From NCBI GenBank assembly GCA_938005745.1, contig CALLMM010000023.1, positions 1 through 36,959 of the forward strand: a stretch of DNA of 36,959 nucleotides, given 5' to 3'. Numbering within the stretch: position 1 is the stretch's first letter; each line of letters begins with the position of its first letter. This document shows positions 1 through 7,078 of this stretch, one piece after another. The notes beneath the pieces were generated by a model. That model made no database searches. It was not told the DNA's origin and saw only the letters and a program-made list of their open reading frames with translations. A program made the translations under genes and the position numbers. This DNA comes from an uncultured Chthonomonadales bacterium (GTDB taxonomy: Bacteria; Armatimonadota; Chthonomonadetes; Chthonomonadales; CAJBBX01).

Positions 1-132
1 AGGGAGCGACGGCGTCCCCCTTCTGTCATTGCGAGGGAGCGACGGCGTCCCCCTTCTGTCATTGCGAGGGAGCGACGGCGTCCCCCTTCTGTCATTGCGA
101 GGGAGCGACGGCGTCCCCCTTCTGTCATTGCG
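1..132. repeat. Tandem array of four 33-base repeats
   Basis: Four head-to-tail copies of a 33-base unit, each starting AGGGAGCGACGGCG and ending TCTGTCATTGCG. I see no differences between the copies. The first begins at the window edge, so the array may continue to the left. There are no unique spacers, so this is not a CRISPR array. Because 33 is a multiple of three, the array produces an artefactual open frame with a repeating peptide, which I do not treat as a gene. Confidence 0.95.
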
Positions 133-162
133 AGGGAGGCGCAAGCCGACCGAAGCAATCTC
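124..162. repeat. Dispersed-repeat-like palindromic element at the end of the tandem array
   Basis: The fifth, divergent unit runs from GTCATTGCGAG to GAAGCAATCTC, with inverted ends ATTGC and GCAAT. This GTCATTGCGAG...GAAGCAATCTC pattern resembles the short extragenic palindromes that recur in many bacterial genomes. The family resemblance is from memory; the inverted ends are visible. The 33-base units look like amplification of its left half. Confidence 0.6.
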
Positions 163-220
163 ACAACGGGCAGCCTGCGTATTTTCTGTCAGGGACCGCC
201 CGGGATGCGCTTCGCAGCGA

Positions 221-595
221 CTATCCCTCCATCTCTTCCCGGCGGAAGAGAAAGCGGGAGAAAAGGGGGCGGTTGCGCGCGACGATGCGGTAGCCGAGCT
301 CCACCAGCCACAGGAGCGGAGGCGCGGAGAGCGGGCGTATCCATCTCCCCCCGCCGGTCTGCTCCAGCACAAACAGGCAGGCGCGTCCGGCGCGCAGGAT
401 CGTTCCGTCCGAGCGCACCACATGCACCGCCTTTTCACAGGCAGCCGCGAGCGTCGGGGTCATCGGCGGGGAGGGCGCGCTCTGATAGGGGACGATCTCA
501 AACCGCCGCTGTCTGTCGCGACGACGCACCCAGGCGGCGCTGCGGCGGCACATCCCGCAGTCTCCGTCAAAGAGCAGCCAGTGCCTTTCCGACAT
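221..595 (-). CDS. DCC-family thiol-disulfide oxidoreductase-like protein (DUF393)
   Basis: A 124-residue protein. Near the N-terminus it has the family signature of a hydrophobic strand followed by DGDCGMC (residues 10-16), giving the CxxC-like pair C12/C15 in a thioredoxin-like fold. DUF393 proteins of about 110-140 residues are predicted redox proteins with few characterised members. The start at MSERHW is chosen because GGAGG lies five bases upstream; the frame stays open much further upstream, but only as antisense to the AAA+ gene. The gene is divergent from the ATPase. The substrate is unknown. Residues after position 85 include an aromatic and Arg-rich tail typical of the family. Confidence 0.85.
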   Translation of the reverse strand: MSERHWLLFDGDCGMCRRSAAWVRRRDRQRRFEIVPYQSAPSPPMTPTLAAACEKAVHVVRSDGTILRAGRACLFVLEQTGGGRWIRPLSAPPLLWLVELGYRIVARNRPLFSRFLFRREEMEG

Positions 596-663
596 CTTCC
601 CCTCCACGCATCCTTTCGCGATCTGCGCGCCTGCTTCCTCCCTCCCGTCCTGTCCGGCAGGCG

Positions 664-672
664 TGATATAAT
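664..672 (+). promoter_or_regulatory. Extended -10 promoter for the TPR-AAA+ gene
   Basis: TGATATAAT is a perfect TGn-TATAAT extended -10 element about 65 bases before the ATPase start codon. No good -35 hexamer is visible 16-18 bases upstream, which is usual for extended -10 promoters. Confidence 0.55.
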
Positions 673-736
673 GGAAAGCGGTGCAACCGATGAGGAGAGC
701 GTCTCGTAGTGCAGGCAGGAGAGCGGAGACCGGCGC

Positions 737-2020
737 ATGGAGAAAGAGAAGGTGCAGGAGCATATCGAGCGGGGACTCTCCCGCGCCCGTCAGGACGACT
801 GGAGCGGGGCGGCGGAGGCGTTTCGGCGCGCCGTTAACCTCGATACGCAGAGCGTCGAGGCGCGTTTTCGACTGGGCTGGGCGTTGTGGAAGCGGGCGGA
901 GGCGCAGAAGCCCAATCTGGCGGATCTGGGACTGGGCTATCTGGCGCTGGTAACCGGCTTCGACAGCTTCGCCCGCGAACGCTCCCGGAAGTTCGTCGCC
1001 TATAAGCGGCTGCTGCAGGAGTCGTGTCACTGGCTGCGCGAAGCCATCGCCCGCGATCCCCGGCATGCGCGTTCGCACTACTTTCTGGCGCAGGCGATGC
1101 GCGAACTGGGGTACAAGGCGGAGGCGACACAGATCGCCAAGCGCGCCGCGGAACTGGAGCCGGGTAACGTCCGTTACGCCACGCTCGTGCAGACCTACGC
1201 CGAATCGCGTCCCCTCTCCTACGAACAGACCAGCGGACCGGAGAACGGCGCGCGTCTGACATGGGACGATCTGGTGCTCGACGCGCGCACCAAGCGCGAA
1301 CTGCGCCAGATGCAGTTGATGCTGGAGAAGCCGGACCTGGCGCGGGAACTGGGGGTCGAGCCGCCGACCGGCATCCTGCTCAAAGGCGCGCCCGGAACCG
1401 GCAAGACCACCATCGCGCGGGTGCTTGCCAGCGAGGCGAAGTGCCGTTTCTTCTCCATCAGCCCCGCCGACATCAACCAGATGTATGTGGGCGAGTCGGA
1501 GAAGCGGGTGCGGGAGCTGTTTGTTCGCGCCCGCGAAAGCGCGCCCTCCATCATCTTCATTGATGAGATAGACGCCCTGCTGCCGATGCGTCAGGGCGGG
1601 GTCGCCATCCACTCGGATAAGGTGGTCAACCAGTTTCTGCAGGAGATGGACGGCATGACGCCTAATCAGCGCGTGCTGATCGTCGGGGCGACCAACCGTC
1701 CCGATATGCTCGACCCCGCTGTGCGGCGCGGAGGGCGTCTCTCCCGCGAGATCACCATCCCCATGCCGGATCGGGAGGCGCGCCGGCAGCTTCTCGCGCT
1801 CTTCACGCGGGGGGTGAAGCTGGCTCCCGATGTTGATCTGGACGCGATGGCGGACGAGACGCCCGACTATTCGGGCGCCGATCTGAAGGCGGTCGTCAAT
1901 GAAGCCGGTCTGCAGGCGTTGATCCGCCTCGCCGACTCCGCTGATCCGGAGACTCCCCGCATGTTAACGGCGGCGGACTTTGCGGAAGCCCTCGCCAACA
2001 TCGAGCCGGGCGAGCAGTAG
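737..2020 (+). CDS. TPR-domain AAA+ ATPase (FtsH/Cdc48-like ATPase module)
   Basis: A 427-residue protein. Residues 1-150 form helical TPR-like repeats (AAEAFRRAVNL, HYFLAQAMRELGYKAEA). A single AAA module follows: Walker A GAPGTGKT (217-224), pore-loop-like MYVGESE (249-255), Walker B IIFIDEID (272-279), sensor-1 Asn in GATNRPD (N320), arginine-finger region near 330-334, and a C-terminal alpha-helical lid. The module resembles those of FtsH and Cdc48/Vps4, but there is no protease domain or membrane segment. The likely role is ATP-driven remodelling of proteins bound by the TPR part; the substrate is unknown. The predicted pore loop and both ATP-site motifs are intact, so it should be active. 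The gene is monocistronic as far as can be seen, with a tRNA promoter 13 bases after its stop. Confidence 0.85.
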   Translation: MEKEKVQEHIERGLSRARQDDWSGAAEAFRRAVNLDTQSVEARFRLGWALWKRAEAQKPNLADLGLGYLALVTGFDSFARERSRKFVAYKRLLQESCHWLREAIARDPRHARSHYFLAQAMRELGYKAEATQIAKRAAELEPGNVRYATLVQTYAESRPLSYEQTSGPENGARLTWDDLVLDARTKRELRQMQLMLEKPDLARELGVEPPTGILLKGAPGTGKTTIARVLASEAKCRFFSISPADINQMYVGESEKRVRELFVRARESAPSIIFIDEIDALLPMRQGGVAIHSDKVVNQFLQEMDGMTPNQRVLIVGATNRPDMLDPAVRRGGRLSREITIPMPDREARRQLLALFTRGVKLAPDVDLDAMADETPDYSGADLKAVVNEAGLQALIRLADSADPETPRMLTAADFAEALANIEPGEQ

Positions 2021-2033
2021 AGCCGCCCCGAAG

Positions 2034-2062
2034 TTGACATAAACTCCCCCTCCCGATATACT
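2034..2062 (+). promoter_or_regulatory. Near-consensus sigma-70 promoter for the tRNA
   Basis: TTGACA, a 17-base spacer and TATACT. Transcription would begin about 4-5 bases before the mature tRNA 5' end. This is one of the best-matching promoters in the window. With no terminator visible after the tRNA, it may also drive trpE. Confidence 0.85.
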
Positions 2063-2072
2063 AATTCCGGTC

Positions 2073-2146
2073 GCCCCGGTAGTCCAACCGGCAGAGACAC
2101 GCGACTTAAAATCGCGACAGTGTGGGTTCGAATCCCACCCGGGGCA
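2073..2146 (+). tRNA. tRNA-Leu (anticodon UAA) with short type-I variable loop
   Basis: A 74-base cloverleaf. It has a 7-bp acceptor stem GCCCCGG/CCGGGGC, discriminator A and no encoded CCA. The D arm has three good pairs and a GG in the loop. The anticodon stem CGCGA/TCGCG encloses the loop CTTAAAA, giving anticodon TAA (reads UUA). The variable region is only five bases (ACAGT). The T stem GTGGG/CCCAC carries the loop TTCGAAT. Bacterial tRNA-Leu normally has a long type-II variable arm, so this is an atypical leucine-anticodon tRNA. It is not a stop-codon suppressor, which would need anticodon UUA. A strong promoter sits just upstream. Confidence 0.85.
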
Positions 2147-2248
2147 TCGCGTCTCTTCCGCCCTGCGCCTCTGACTGCCGACCGCACTGTCCGGCGTCTG
2201 GAAAACGCGAGCCGCCCGATACCCGCCGAACCCGAAAGGCACGCATGT

Positions 2249-3727
2249 ATGCTCGTTCCCTCCCGTGAAGAGTTCATTCAACTTGCCGGACAGGGCAACC
2301 TGATCCCTGTCTACCGCGATATTCTGGCGGACCGCCTGACCCCGGTCTCCGCCTTTGAGAAGATCGGCGGCGGCAGCGGCTCCTTTCTGCTGGAGAGCGT
2401 GGAGGGAGGCGAACGGCTCGGACGCCACTCCTTTCTGGGGTTCAATCCGTTTTTGACCCTCAGCGCCAAGGGCGGCACGGTAACCCTGACGGAGGGACGC
2501 CGGACCCGCACGGTGGTGCTGGCTCCGGGGGACGATGCCCTGACGGTGATCGCTGAACTGATGTCGCGCTATCGTCTGGTTCCGCTGCCCGGTCTCCCGC
2601 GCTTCTGCGGCGGCGCGGTCGGCTATCTGGGCTACGACATGGTGCGCTTCTTCGAGAAGCTGCCGGAACAGACCGTTGACGACCTCCAGATAGACGACGC
2701 CTTCTTTCTCTTCACCGATACGCTGCTGATCTTCGATCACGTCAAGCACGCCCTCAAGGTGCTCTGTCTAGCGCGGGTGAAGGACAATCCCGGACGCGCC
2801 TACGATGAGGCGGTCGCCCGGATCGAGCGGCTGATTGCGCGCCTGCGCACGCCGGTCTACTCGCGCCCCTCCCCCGCGCATTCCGGCGCGCCCTCCGTCT
2901 CCGCCAATATGACCAGAGAGCAGTACGAGGCGGCGGTCGAACGCTGCAAGGAGTACATCGCGGCGGGCGACGCTTTTCAAGTGGTTCCCTCCATGCGGTT
3001 CACGGTCTCCCTGCGGGCGCGCCCGTTTGAGGTCTATCGCGCCCTGCGCTCCGTCAACCCCTCCCCCTATATGTACTTCCTCGACCTGGGCAGACGCCAG
3101 ATTGTCGGCTCCTCGCCGGAGATCCTGGTGACGGTGGAGGACGAAACGGTTACCGTGCGCCCCATCGCCGGAACGCGCCCGCGCGGCGCGACGCCCGCCG
3201 AAGATGCGCGCCTTGCCGCCGATCTGCTGGCGGATGAGAAGGAGCGCGCCGAGCATATCATGCTGGTAGACCTGGGACGCAACGACATCGGGCGCGTCTG
3301 CCGCTACGGGAGCGTTACGGTGGATGAGCTGATGGTCATCGAACGCTACTCGCATGTGATGCATATCGTCTCCAATGTTACCGGCGAACTGGATGAGCGG
3401 CACACTATCTACGACGTGATGCGCGCCTGCTTCCCCGCCGGAACCCTGACCGGCGCGCCGAAAGTGCGCGCCATGGAGATCATCGAGGAGCTGGAGCCGA
3501 CCCGGCGCGGACTCTACGGCGGAGCCGTCGGCTACTTCAGCTTCAACGGCGATATGGATTTTGCCATCGCCATCCGCACGCTGCTCGCCGAAAACGGACG
3601 GGCGTACATCCAGGCGGGCGCGGGGGTCGTCGCCGACTCGGTGCCGGAAAACGAGTACTACGAGTGTGTGAATAAGTCTCGCGCCCTGCTTGCCGCCATC
3701 GAACTGGCGGAAGCGGGACTGGAGTAG
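2249..3727 (+). CDS. trpE: Anthranilate synthase component I
   Basis: A 492-residue chorismate-utilising enzyme that makes anthranilate from chorismate and glutamine-derived ammonia, the first committed step of tryptophan synthesis. The N-terminal third has the TrpE regulatory/barrel signature (LIPVYRDILADRLTPVSAFEKI, shown here as LIPVYRDILADRL near residue 20). The C-terminal chorismate-binding domain has VSNVTGEL, GTLTGAPK (about 398-405) and the terminal GAGVVADSVPENEY block. Length fits TrpE (460-520). The start at MLVPSREEF is chosen because the longer open frame would run through the tRNA. Component II (trpG) is not in the window. PabB or the salicylate/isochorismate enzymes are less likely because of the TrpE-like N-terminus. 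A VOC gene follows after five bases. Confidence 0.9.
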   Translation: MLVPSREEFIQLAGQGNLIPVYRDILADRLTPVSAFEKIGGGSGSFLLESVEGGERLGRHSFLGFNPFLTLSAKGGTVTLTEGRRTRTVVLAPGDDALTVIAELMSRYRLVPLPGLPRFCGGAVGYLGYDMVRFFEKLPEQTVDDLQIDDAFFLFTDTLLIFDHVKHALKVLCLARVKDNPGRAYDEAVARIERLIARLRTPVYSRPSPAHSGAPSVSANMTREQYEAAVERCKEYIAAGDAFQVVPSMRFTVSLRARPFEVYRALRSVNPSPYMYFLDLGRRQIVGSSPEILVTVEDETVTVRPIAGTRPRGATPAEDARLAADLLADEKERAEHIMLVDLGRNDIGRVCRYGSVTVDELMVIERYSHVMHIVSNVTGELDERHTIYDVMRACFPAGTLTGAPKVRAMEIIEELEPTRRGLYGGAVGYFSFNGDMDFAIAIRTLLAENGRAYIQAGAGVVADSVPENEYYECVNKSRALLAAIELAEAGLE

Positions 3728-3732
3728 GGGTC

Positions 3733-4116
3733 ATGTTTCAGATTGTTCCGCAGCTGACGGTCAGGGATCTCTCCCGTTCGGTGGAGTTCTATACGCAGCA
3801 TCTCGGCTTTGCCGCCGCCCACTCCGACCCGCCGGATGCGCCGGTCTTTGTGATGCTGGAGCGGGAGGAGTCGCGCCTGTTTCTGGTCTCCGAGGACTCG
3901 CGAGAGGAGCCGTATCAACTGGACGATCTGGCAAACAACAAACGGGGCGTGGGGGTTCGGCTCTATCTGGAGGTGGACGACGCGCAGGATGTCTACCGCG
4001 CGCTGAAGGAGGCGGGGGTGAGCATTCTGCGAGAGCTGGCGTACAATGAGCGGGAGGACTACACCGAGTTCTCCTTCTCCGACCCGGACGGGTACGAGAT
4101 CGGCGTCTACTCCTAA
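3733..4116 (+). CDS. VOC (glyoxalase/bleomycin-resistance fold) protein
   Basis: A 127-residue protein with two beta-alpha-beta-beta-beta repeats of the vicinal oxygen chelate fold. It starts with the strand MFQIVPQLTVRDLSRSVEFY and ends with the typical FSDPDGYEIGVY, whose Glu is the usual C-terminal metal ligand. The usual first-strand metal ligand (His or Glu near residue 6-8) is a Gln here, so it may bind metal weakly or have diverged from glyoxalase I. It starts five bases after trpE stops, suggesting co-transcription. The substrate cannot be assigned. Confidence 0.85.
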   Translation: MFQIVPQLTVRDLSRSVEFYTQHLGFAAAHSDPPDAPVFVMLEREESRLFLVSEDSREEPYQLDDLANNKRGVGVRLYLEVDDAQDVYRALKEAGVSILRELAYNEREDYTEFSFSDPDGYEIGVYS

Positions 4117-4158
4117 CCTCTGTGCTGCAGTGGCGCGCGACGATGTGAGCGGATCATA

Positions 4159-4624
4159 CTGAAAGATAGACTGGTCGGTTGCTGGCGGCCCCTCTCCTTC
4201 ACGCTGGAGCGCGAAGAGGGCGCGCCGCTCTATCCCTTTGGCGCGGATGCAGTCGGTCTGCTGATCTACGACCCCTCCTCCCGGATGTCGCTGCAGATCA
4301 TGCGCCGGGAGCGTCCCATACTCTCCGCCATGCTGACGGACAAAGCCGCCGTGCTGCAGCAGAAGGGGCGTTCGGATGGAGGCGCTGGCAGCCTTCGACG
4401 GCTATCTGGCGTATGCCGGCTCCTATGAGACAGACGAGAGAGCCGGAACGGTTCTGCATCGGGTGGAGTGGAGCCTGCTGCCCAACTGGATCGGGCTGAC
4501 GATGATGCGTTATGCTGTTCTGGAGGGGGATCGCCTGACCCTCTCCACCCCGGCGCTGCCGGTGGGCGGCGAGCGGTTTATCGCCCGGCTGGTCTGGGAG
4601 CGGATTCGAGGGGATGAGGGATGA
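4159..4624 (+). pseudogene. Lipocalin-like domain protein, interrupted by a +1 frameshift
   Basis: Two adjacent frames together spell one lipocalin-like domain. The upstream frame reads LKDRLVGCWRPLSFTLERE and continues through YPFGADAVGLLIYD and MSLQIMRRERP. The downstream frame starts MEALAAFDGYLAYAGSYE and ends LSTPALPVGGERFIARLVWE. Removing one base near position 4375 joins them into about 154 residues, the normal length of this family. The expected initiation codon reads ATA-CTG rather than ATG. The downstream frame ends in a TGA that overlaps the next ATG (ATGA), the kind of coupling expected of a formerly intact operon member. It is either a recent pseudogene or a sequencing indel. Confidence 0.75.
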
Positions 4625-5427
4625 GCGAAAGTCGGTATGTGCTGGCGACCGGCGAAGAGGGAGCCTACCGCCTGCAGATCGTCAACAGCGTGCACGGTCC
4701 GGATACGGAGGCGTTCCTGCTGCGCGCCGGTCTGGGGCGCGCCATGCGGGTCGCGGATATCGGGTGCGGGATCGGAACCGTCACCTGCTGGCTTGCCCGG
4801 CAGGTGGGTCCGAGCGGCGATGTCTACGGGGTGGACATCAGCCCGGAGCAGATCGCGCAGGCGCAGCGGGTCGCCTATCGTCAGCGATTGAGCAACGTGC
4901 ACCTGTCGGTCGGCAGCGCGACCGACACCGGTCTGCAAAAGGAGTCGTTCGATCTGGTCTTCTGCCGGTTTCTGCTGATGCATGTGGCGGATCCCGCCGG
5001 CGCGCTGCGCGAGATGGCGTCGCTGGTGCGTCCTGGAGGGGTGCTTGCCTGCGAGGACGGCGACTTCTTCGCGCCCTTCAGCGAGCCGGTCAGCCCCGCC
5101 TTTGAGCGTGTTTTTGAACTCTACCGCGCGCTGGGAGCGCATCGCGGGCTGGACTTTCGCATGGGACCGCGCCTCTACCGGATGTTTCTGGAGGCGGGTT
5201 TCAAAGACCCGGAGGTGCGCCTGGTGCAGCCGGTTCTGACGCGAGGAGACGCCAAGCGGCTGCCGGAGTGGACGCTGACGGAGTGCGCGCCCGCCCTGCT
5301 GGAAGCCGGTCTCTCCACGCAGGAAGAGATCGCGCGCCTGACCGCAGAGATGAAGGCGATGGCGAAGGACGAGACGACCCTCTTTGGCATGGCGCGCATG
5401 ACGCAGGTCTGGGCGCGCAGGGGGTAG
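4621..5427 (+). CDS. Class I SAM-dependent methyltransferase
   Basis: A 268-residue Rossmann-fold methyltransferase. Motif I is VADIGCGIG (residues 44-52), the acidic end of strand 2 is in VYGVDIS (D72), and FDLVFCRFLLMHV is the motif IV-like region with the post-motif helix. It resembles the UbiE/MenG and Methyltransf_11/25 group, but the acceptor cannot be told. The start overlaps the stop of the disrupted lipocalin-like gene by four bases, and the next gene follows after seven bases, so it belongs to the trpE-to-CADD run. No membrane segment or fused domain is visible. Confidence 0.88.
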   Translation: MSESRYVLATGEEGAYRLQIVNSVHGPDTEAFLLRAGLGRAMRVADIGCGIGTVTCWLARQVGPSGDVYGVDISPEQIAQAQRVAYRQRLSNVHLSVGSATDTGLQKESFDLVFCRFLLMHVADPAGALREMASLVRPGGVLACEDGDFFAPFSEPVSPAFERVFELYRALGAHRGLDFRMGPRLYRMFLEAGFKDPEVRLVQPVLTRGDAKRLPEWTLTECAPALLEAGLSTQEEIARLTAEMKAMAKDETTLFGMARMTQVWARRG

Positions 5428-5434
5428 CGGCTGG

Positions 5435-6214
5435 ATGCGGCTGACGCTGGAGCAGATAGACCCGCAGATCGCGCGAAGGATCGCGGAGGGGCGCGCCGCG
5501 CACTCCCGGCGGTATACGCGCGAACTGAAACGGACGCTGAACGCGCTGGGCATCCCGGACGAGCCTCCCGCGCCCCCCAGACGCGGCTGGCGCGCGCTGC
5601 TTGGCAAGCCCTCAAAGGAGGAGGAGCAGCGCGAGCAGGAGCGGCAGGCGATCGTTCTGCGGGAAGAGATGCGGCTGCTGCTGCCGCTACTGAGCCTGTC
5701 GAAGGCGGAGCAGAGCTATGTCGAGATCCTGCTGCAGATGATGGATGAACGCGCCGGGCTGGACGAGATCGCCGGGCGGGAGATGCTTGCGGCGTTGAAC
5801 CGCCTGATCGAGGACTACCGTCAGATTTCGGCGCAGACGGAGGCGGTGCTGGCTGCCATGCGGGAGAACCCGATGCGAACCCTGGAGGAGGAGCGGGCGC
5901 GGCTGGCGGCGCGGCTGGAGCAGACCGCCGATCCGGTTGCCCGCCAGACCCTTCAGCGCAGCCTGGAGATCAGCGAATCGCGCATCGAGAATGCGCGCGC
6001 GCTCGCCACCGCGCTGGAGAGACTGGACGCGCAGGAGGAGATGTGCCGGCAGACGCTGGCTTCCGTGCGCTCGTCGCTCTCGCGCATCAAAACCTCGCGC
6101 GCCGCGCTGACCGCCGGCGATCAGGAGGAGATCGGGCGCGTCGCGGAGAATCTCAATGCCCGGGCGCACGCCGTTGAGCAGGCGATCCAGGAGGTGATGA
6201 GCCTGCGTCTGTGA
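5435..6214 (+). CDS. Coiled-coil protein of unknown function
   Basis: I do not recognise this 259-residue protein. After a short N-terminal segment (residues 1-40) and a Pro-rich linker (PDEPPAPPRRGW), it is almost entirely charged amphipathic helix rich in Glu, Arg, Ala and Leu. The helix holds heptad-like runs (LEEERARLAARLEQT, RSLEISESRIENARALATALERL) that predict long coiled coils. It has no signal peptide or transmembrane segment, so it is probably cytosolic. It follows the methyltransferase by seven bases and is likely translated from the same mRNA. The pattern is loosely like PspA or TelA-type helical proteins, but no diagnostic motif supports either. Confidence 0.75.
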   Translation: MRLTLEQIDPQIARRIAEGRAAHSRRYTRELKRTLNALGIPDEPPAPPRRGWRALLGKPSKEEEQREQERQAIVLREEMRLLLPLLSLSKAEQSYVEILLQMMDERAGLDEIAGREMLAALNRLIEDYRQISAQTEAVLAAMRENPMRTLEEERARLAARLEQTADPVARQTLQRSLEISESRIENARALATALERLDAQEEMCRQTLASVRSSLSRIKTSRAALTAGDQEEIGRVAENLNARAHAVEQAIQEVMSLRL

Positions 6215-6300
6215 CGGTCCGTCCGCCGCCGTCTCGCTCTCCGGTGCTGATCGGGGGCAGACGCTGTTTCGTCTCATCTATTCAGGAGGTTCAACCGCTT

Positions 6301-6981
6301 ATGACCATGACAGCCCATCCGCTCGCCGCGATTGACGCTCGCATCGCTGCCCGACATCTGCTGACCCACCCGTTCTATCAGGCATGGACGCGCGGCGAAC
6401 TGACGCGGGAAGCCCTGCAGGACTACGCCCGCCAGTACTATCATCATGTCGCCGCGTTTCCCACCTACCTCTCCGCCGTCCATGCGCACACGGACGATCA
6501 GGCGGCGCGCCGTCTGCTGTTGATGAACCTGGTGGACGAAGAGGGGGGAACGCCCAACCATCCCGATCTGTGGCTGCAGTTTGCCGGTTCGCTGGGCGTC
6601 TCTGAGGAGGAGGCGCGGCAGACCGAACTGTGGGAGGAGACCCGCGGTCTGATTGACACCTTCCGTTCGATCTGCCGCAGCGGCTCCACGGTGGAGGGGC
6701 TTGCCGCGCTCTATGCCTATGAGAGCCAGATTCCAGCGGTCTCCGAGTCCAAAATAGACGGCTTGAAGCGTTTCTACGGTATGGAGGACCCGCAGGGATA
6801 CCGCTACTTCACGGTCCATATCGAGGCGGATAAGGAGCATGCCGCCGCCGAGCGCGAACTGCTGGAATCGCGTCTGAATGAGCGTAACGAGCACGGCGCG
6901 ATGGCGGCGGTGGATCGGACGCTGGAGGCGCTTTGGGAGATGCTCAACGGCGTCTGCCGACGGCACGCCATCGCCTGCTGA
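6301..6981 (+). CDS. CADD-family di-metal protein, candidate self-sacrificing pABA synthase
   Basis: A 226-residue heme-oxygenase-like helical protein of the TENA/PqqC superfamily, closest in pattern to Chlamydia CADD (CT610). The six expected di-metal ligands are present: E80, H87, E141, H173, D177 and H180, within DEEGGTPNH, YAYESQ and HIEADKEH. By my recollection the chlamydial protein uses positions one higher (81, 88, 142, 174, 178, 181). It also sacrifices Tyr27 as the p-aminobenzoate precursor and Lys152 as the amino donor; here Y26 and K151 sit at the matching places. The start at ATG is set by a perfect AGGAGGT ten bases upstream; a longer frame lacks such a site. The likely role is folate biosynthesis by a route that bypasses PabABC. 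Confidence 0.85.
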   Translation: MTMTAHPLAAIDARIAARHLLTHPFYQAWTRGELTREALQDYARQYYHHVAAFPTYLSAVHAHTDDQAARRLLLMNLVDEEGGTPNHPDLWLQFAGSLGVSEEEARQTELWEETRGLIDTFRSICRSGSTVEGLAALYAYESQIPAVSESKIDGLKRFYGMEDPQGYRYFTVHIEADKEHAAAERELLESRLNERNEHGAMAAVDRTLEALWEMLNGVCRRHAIAC

Positions 6982-7019
6982 CGCCGGCGCGTCATCTCCT
7001 GCTGACGCCGGAGGCTGTT

Positions 7020-7063
7020 CGGGAGCAGGGGGAGAGGATGAGAGATGAGATCCCCTGCTCCCG
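7020..7063. terminator. Hairpin between convergent genes (putative bidirectional terminator)
   Basis: A 12-bp perfect stem (CGGGAGCAGGGG paired with CCCCTGCTCCCG) around a 20-base purine-rich loop lies between the converging CADD and PEP-CTERM genes. No T-run follows on either strand, so termination efficiency is uncertain. Confidence 0.5.
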
Positions 7064-7078
7064 ACAGGGAGCGTACCG

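Noticed and set aside
1..132. CRISPR array
   Set aside because: The units are contiguous with no unique spacers, and no cas genes are in the window.
29..709. Open frame beginning with a repeating MRGSDGVPLLSL peptide
   Set aside because: It is read through the 33-base tandem array, whose period is divisible by three, and it overlaps the well-supported DCC-family gene on the other strand.
4330..4400. Programmed +1 frameshifting in the lipocalin-like gene
   Set aside because: No slippery heptamer, stimulatory hairpin or in-frame stop of the usual type is visible at the junction; decay or a sequencing indel is simpler.
4179..4499. 106-residue frame over the lipocalin-like region
   Set aside because: No recognisable sequence; the two lipocalin-like frames explain this DNA better.
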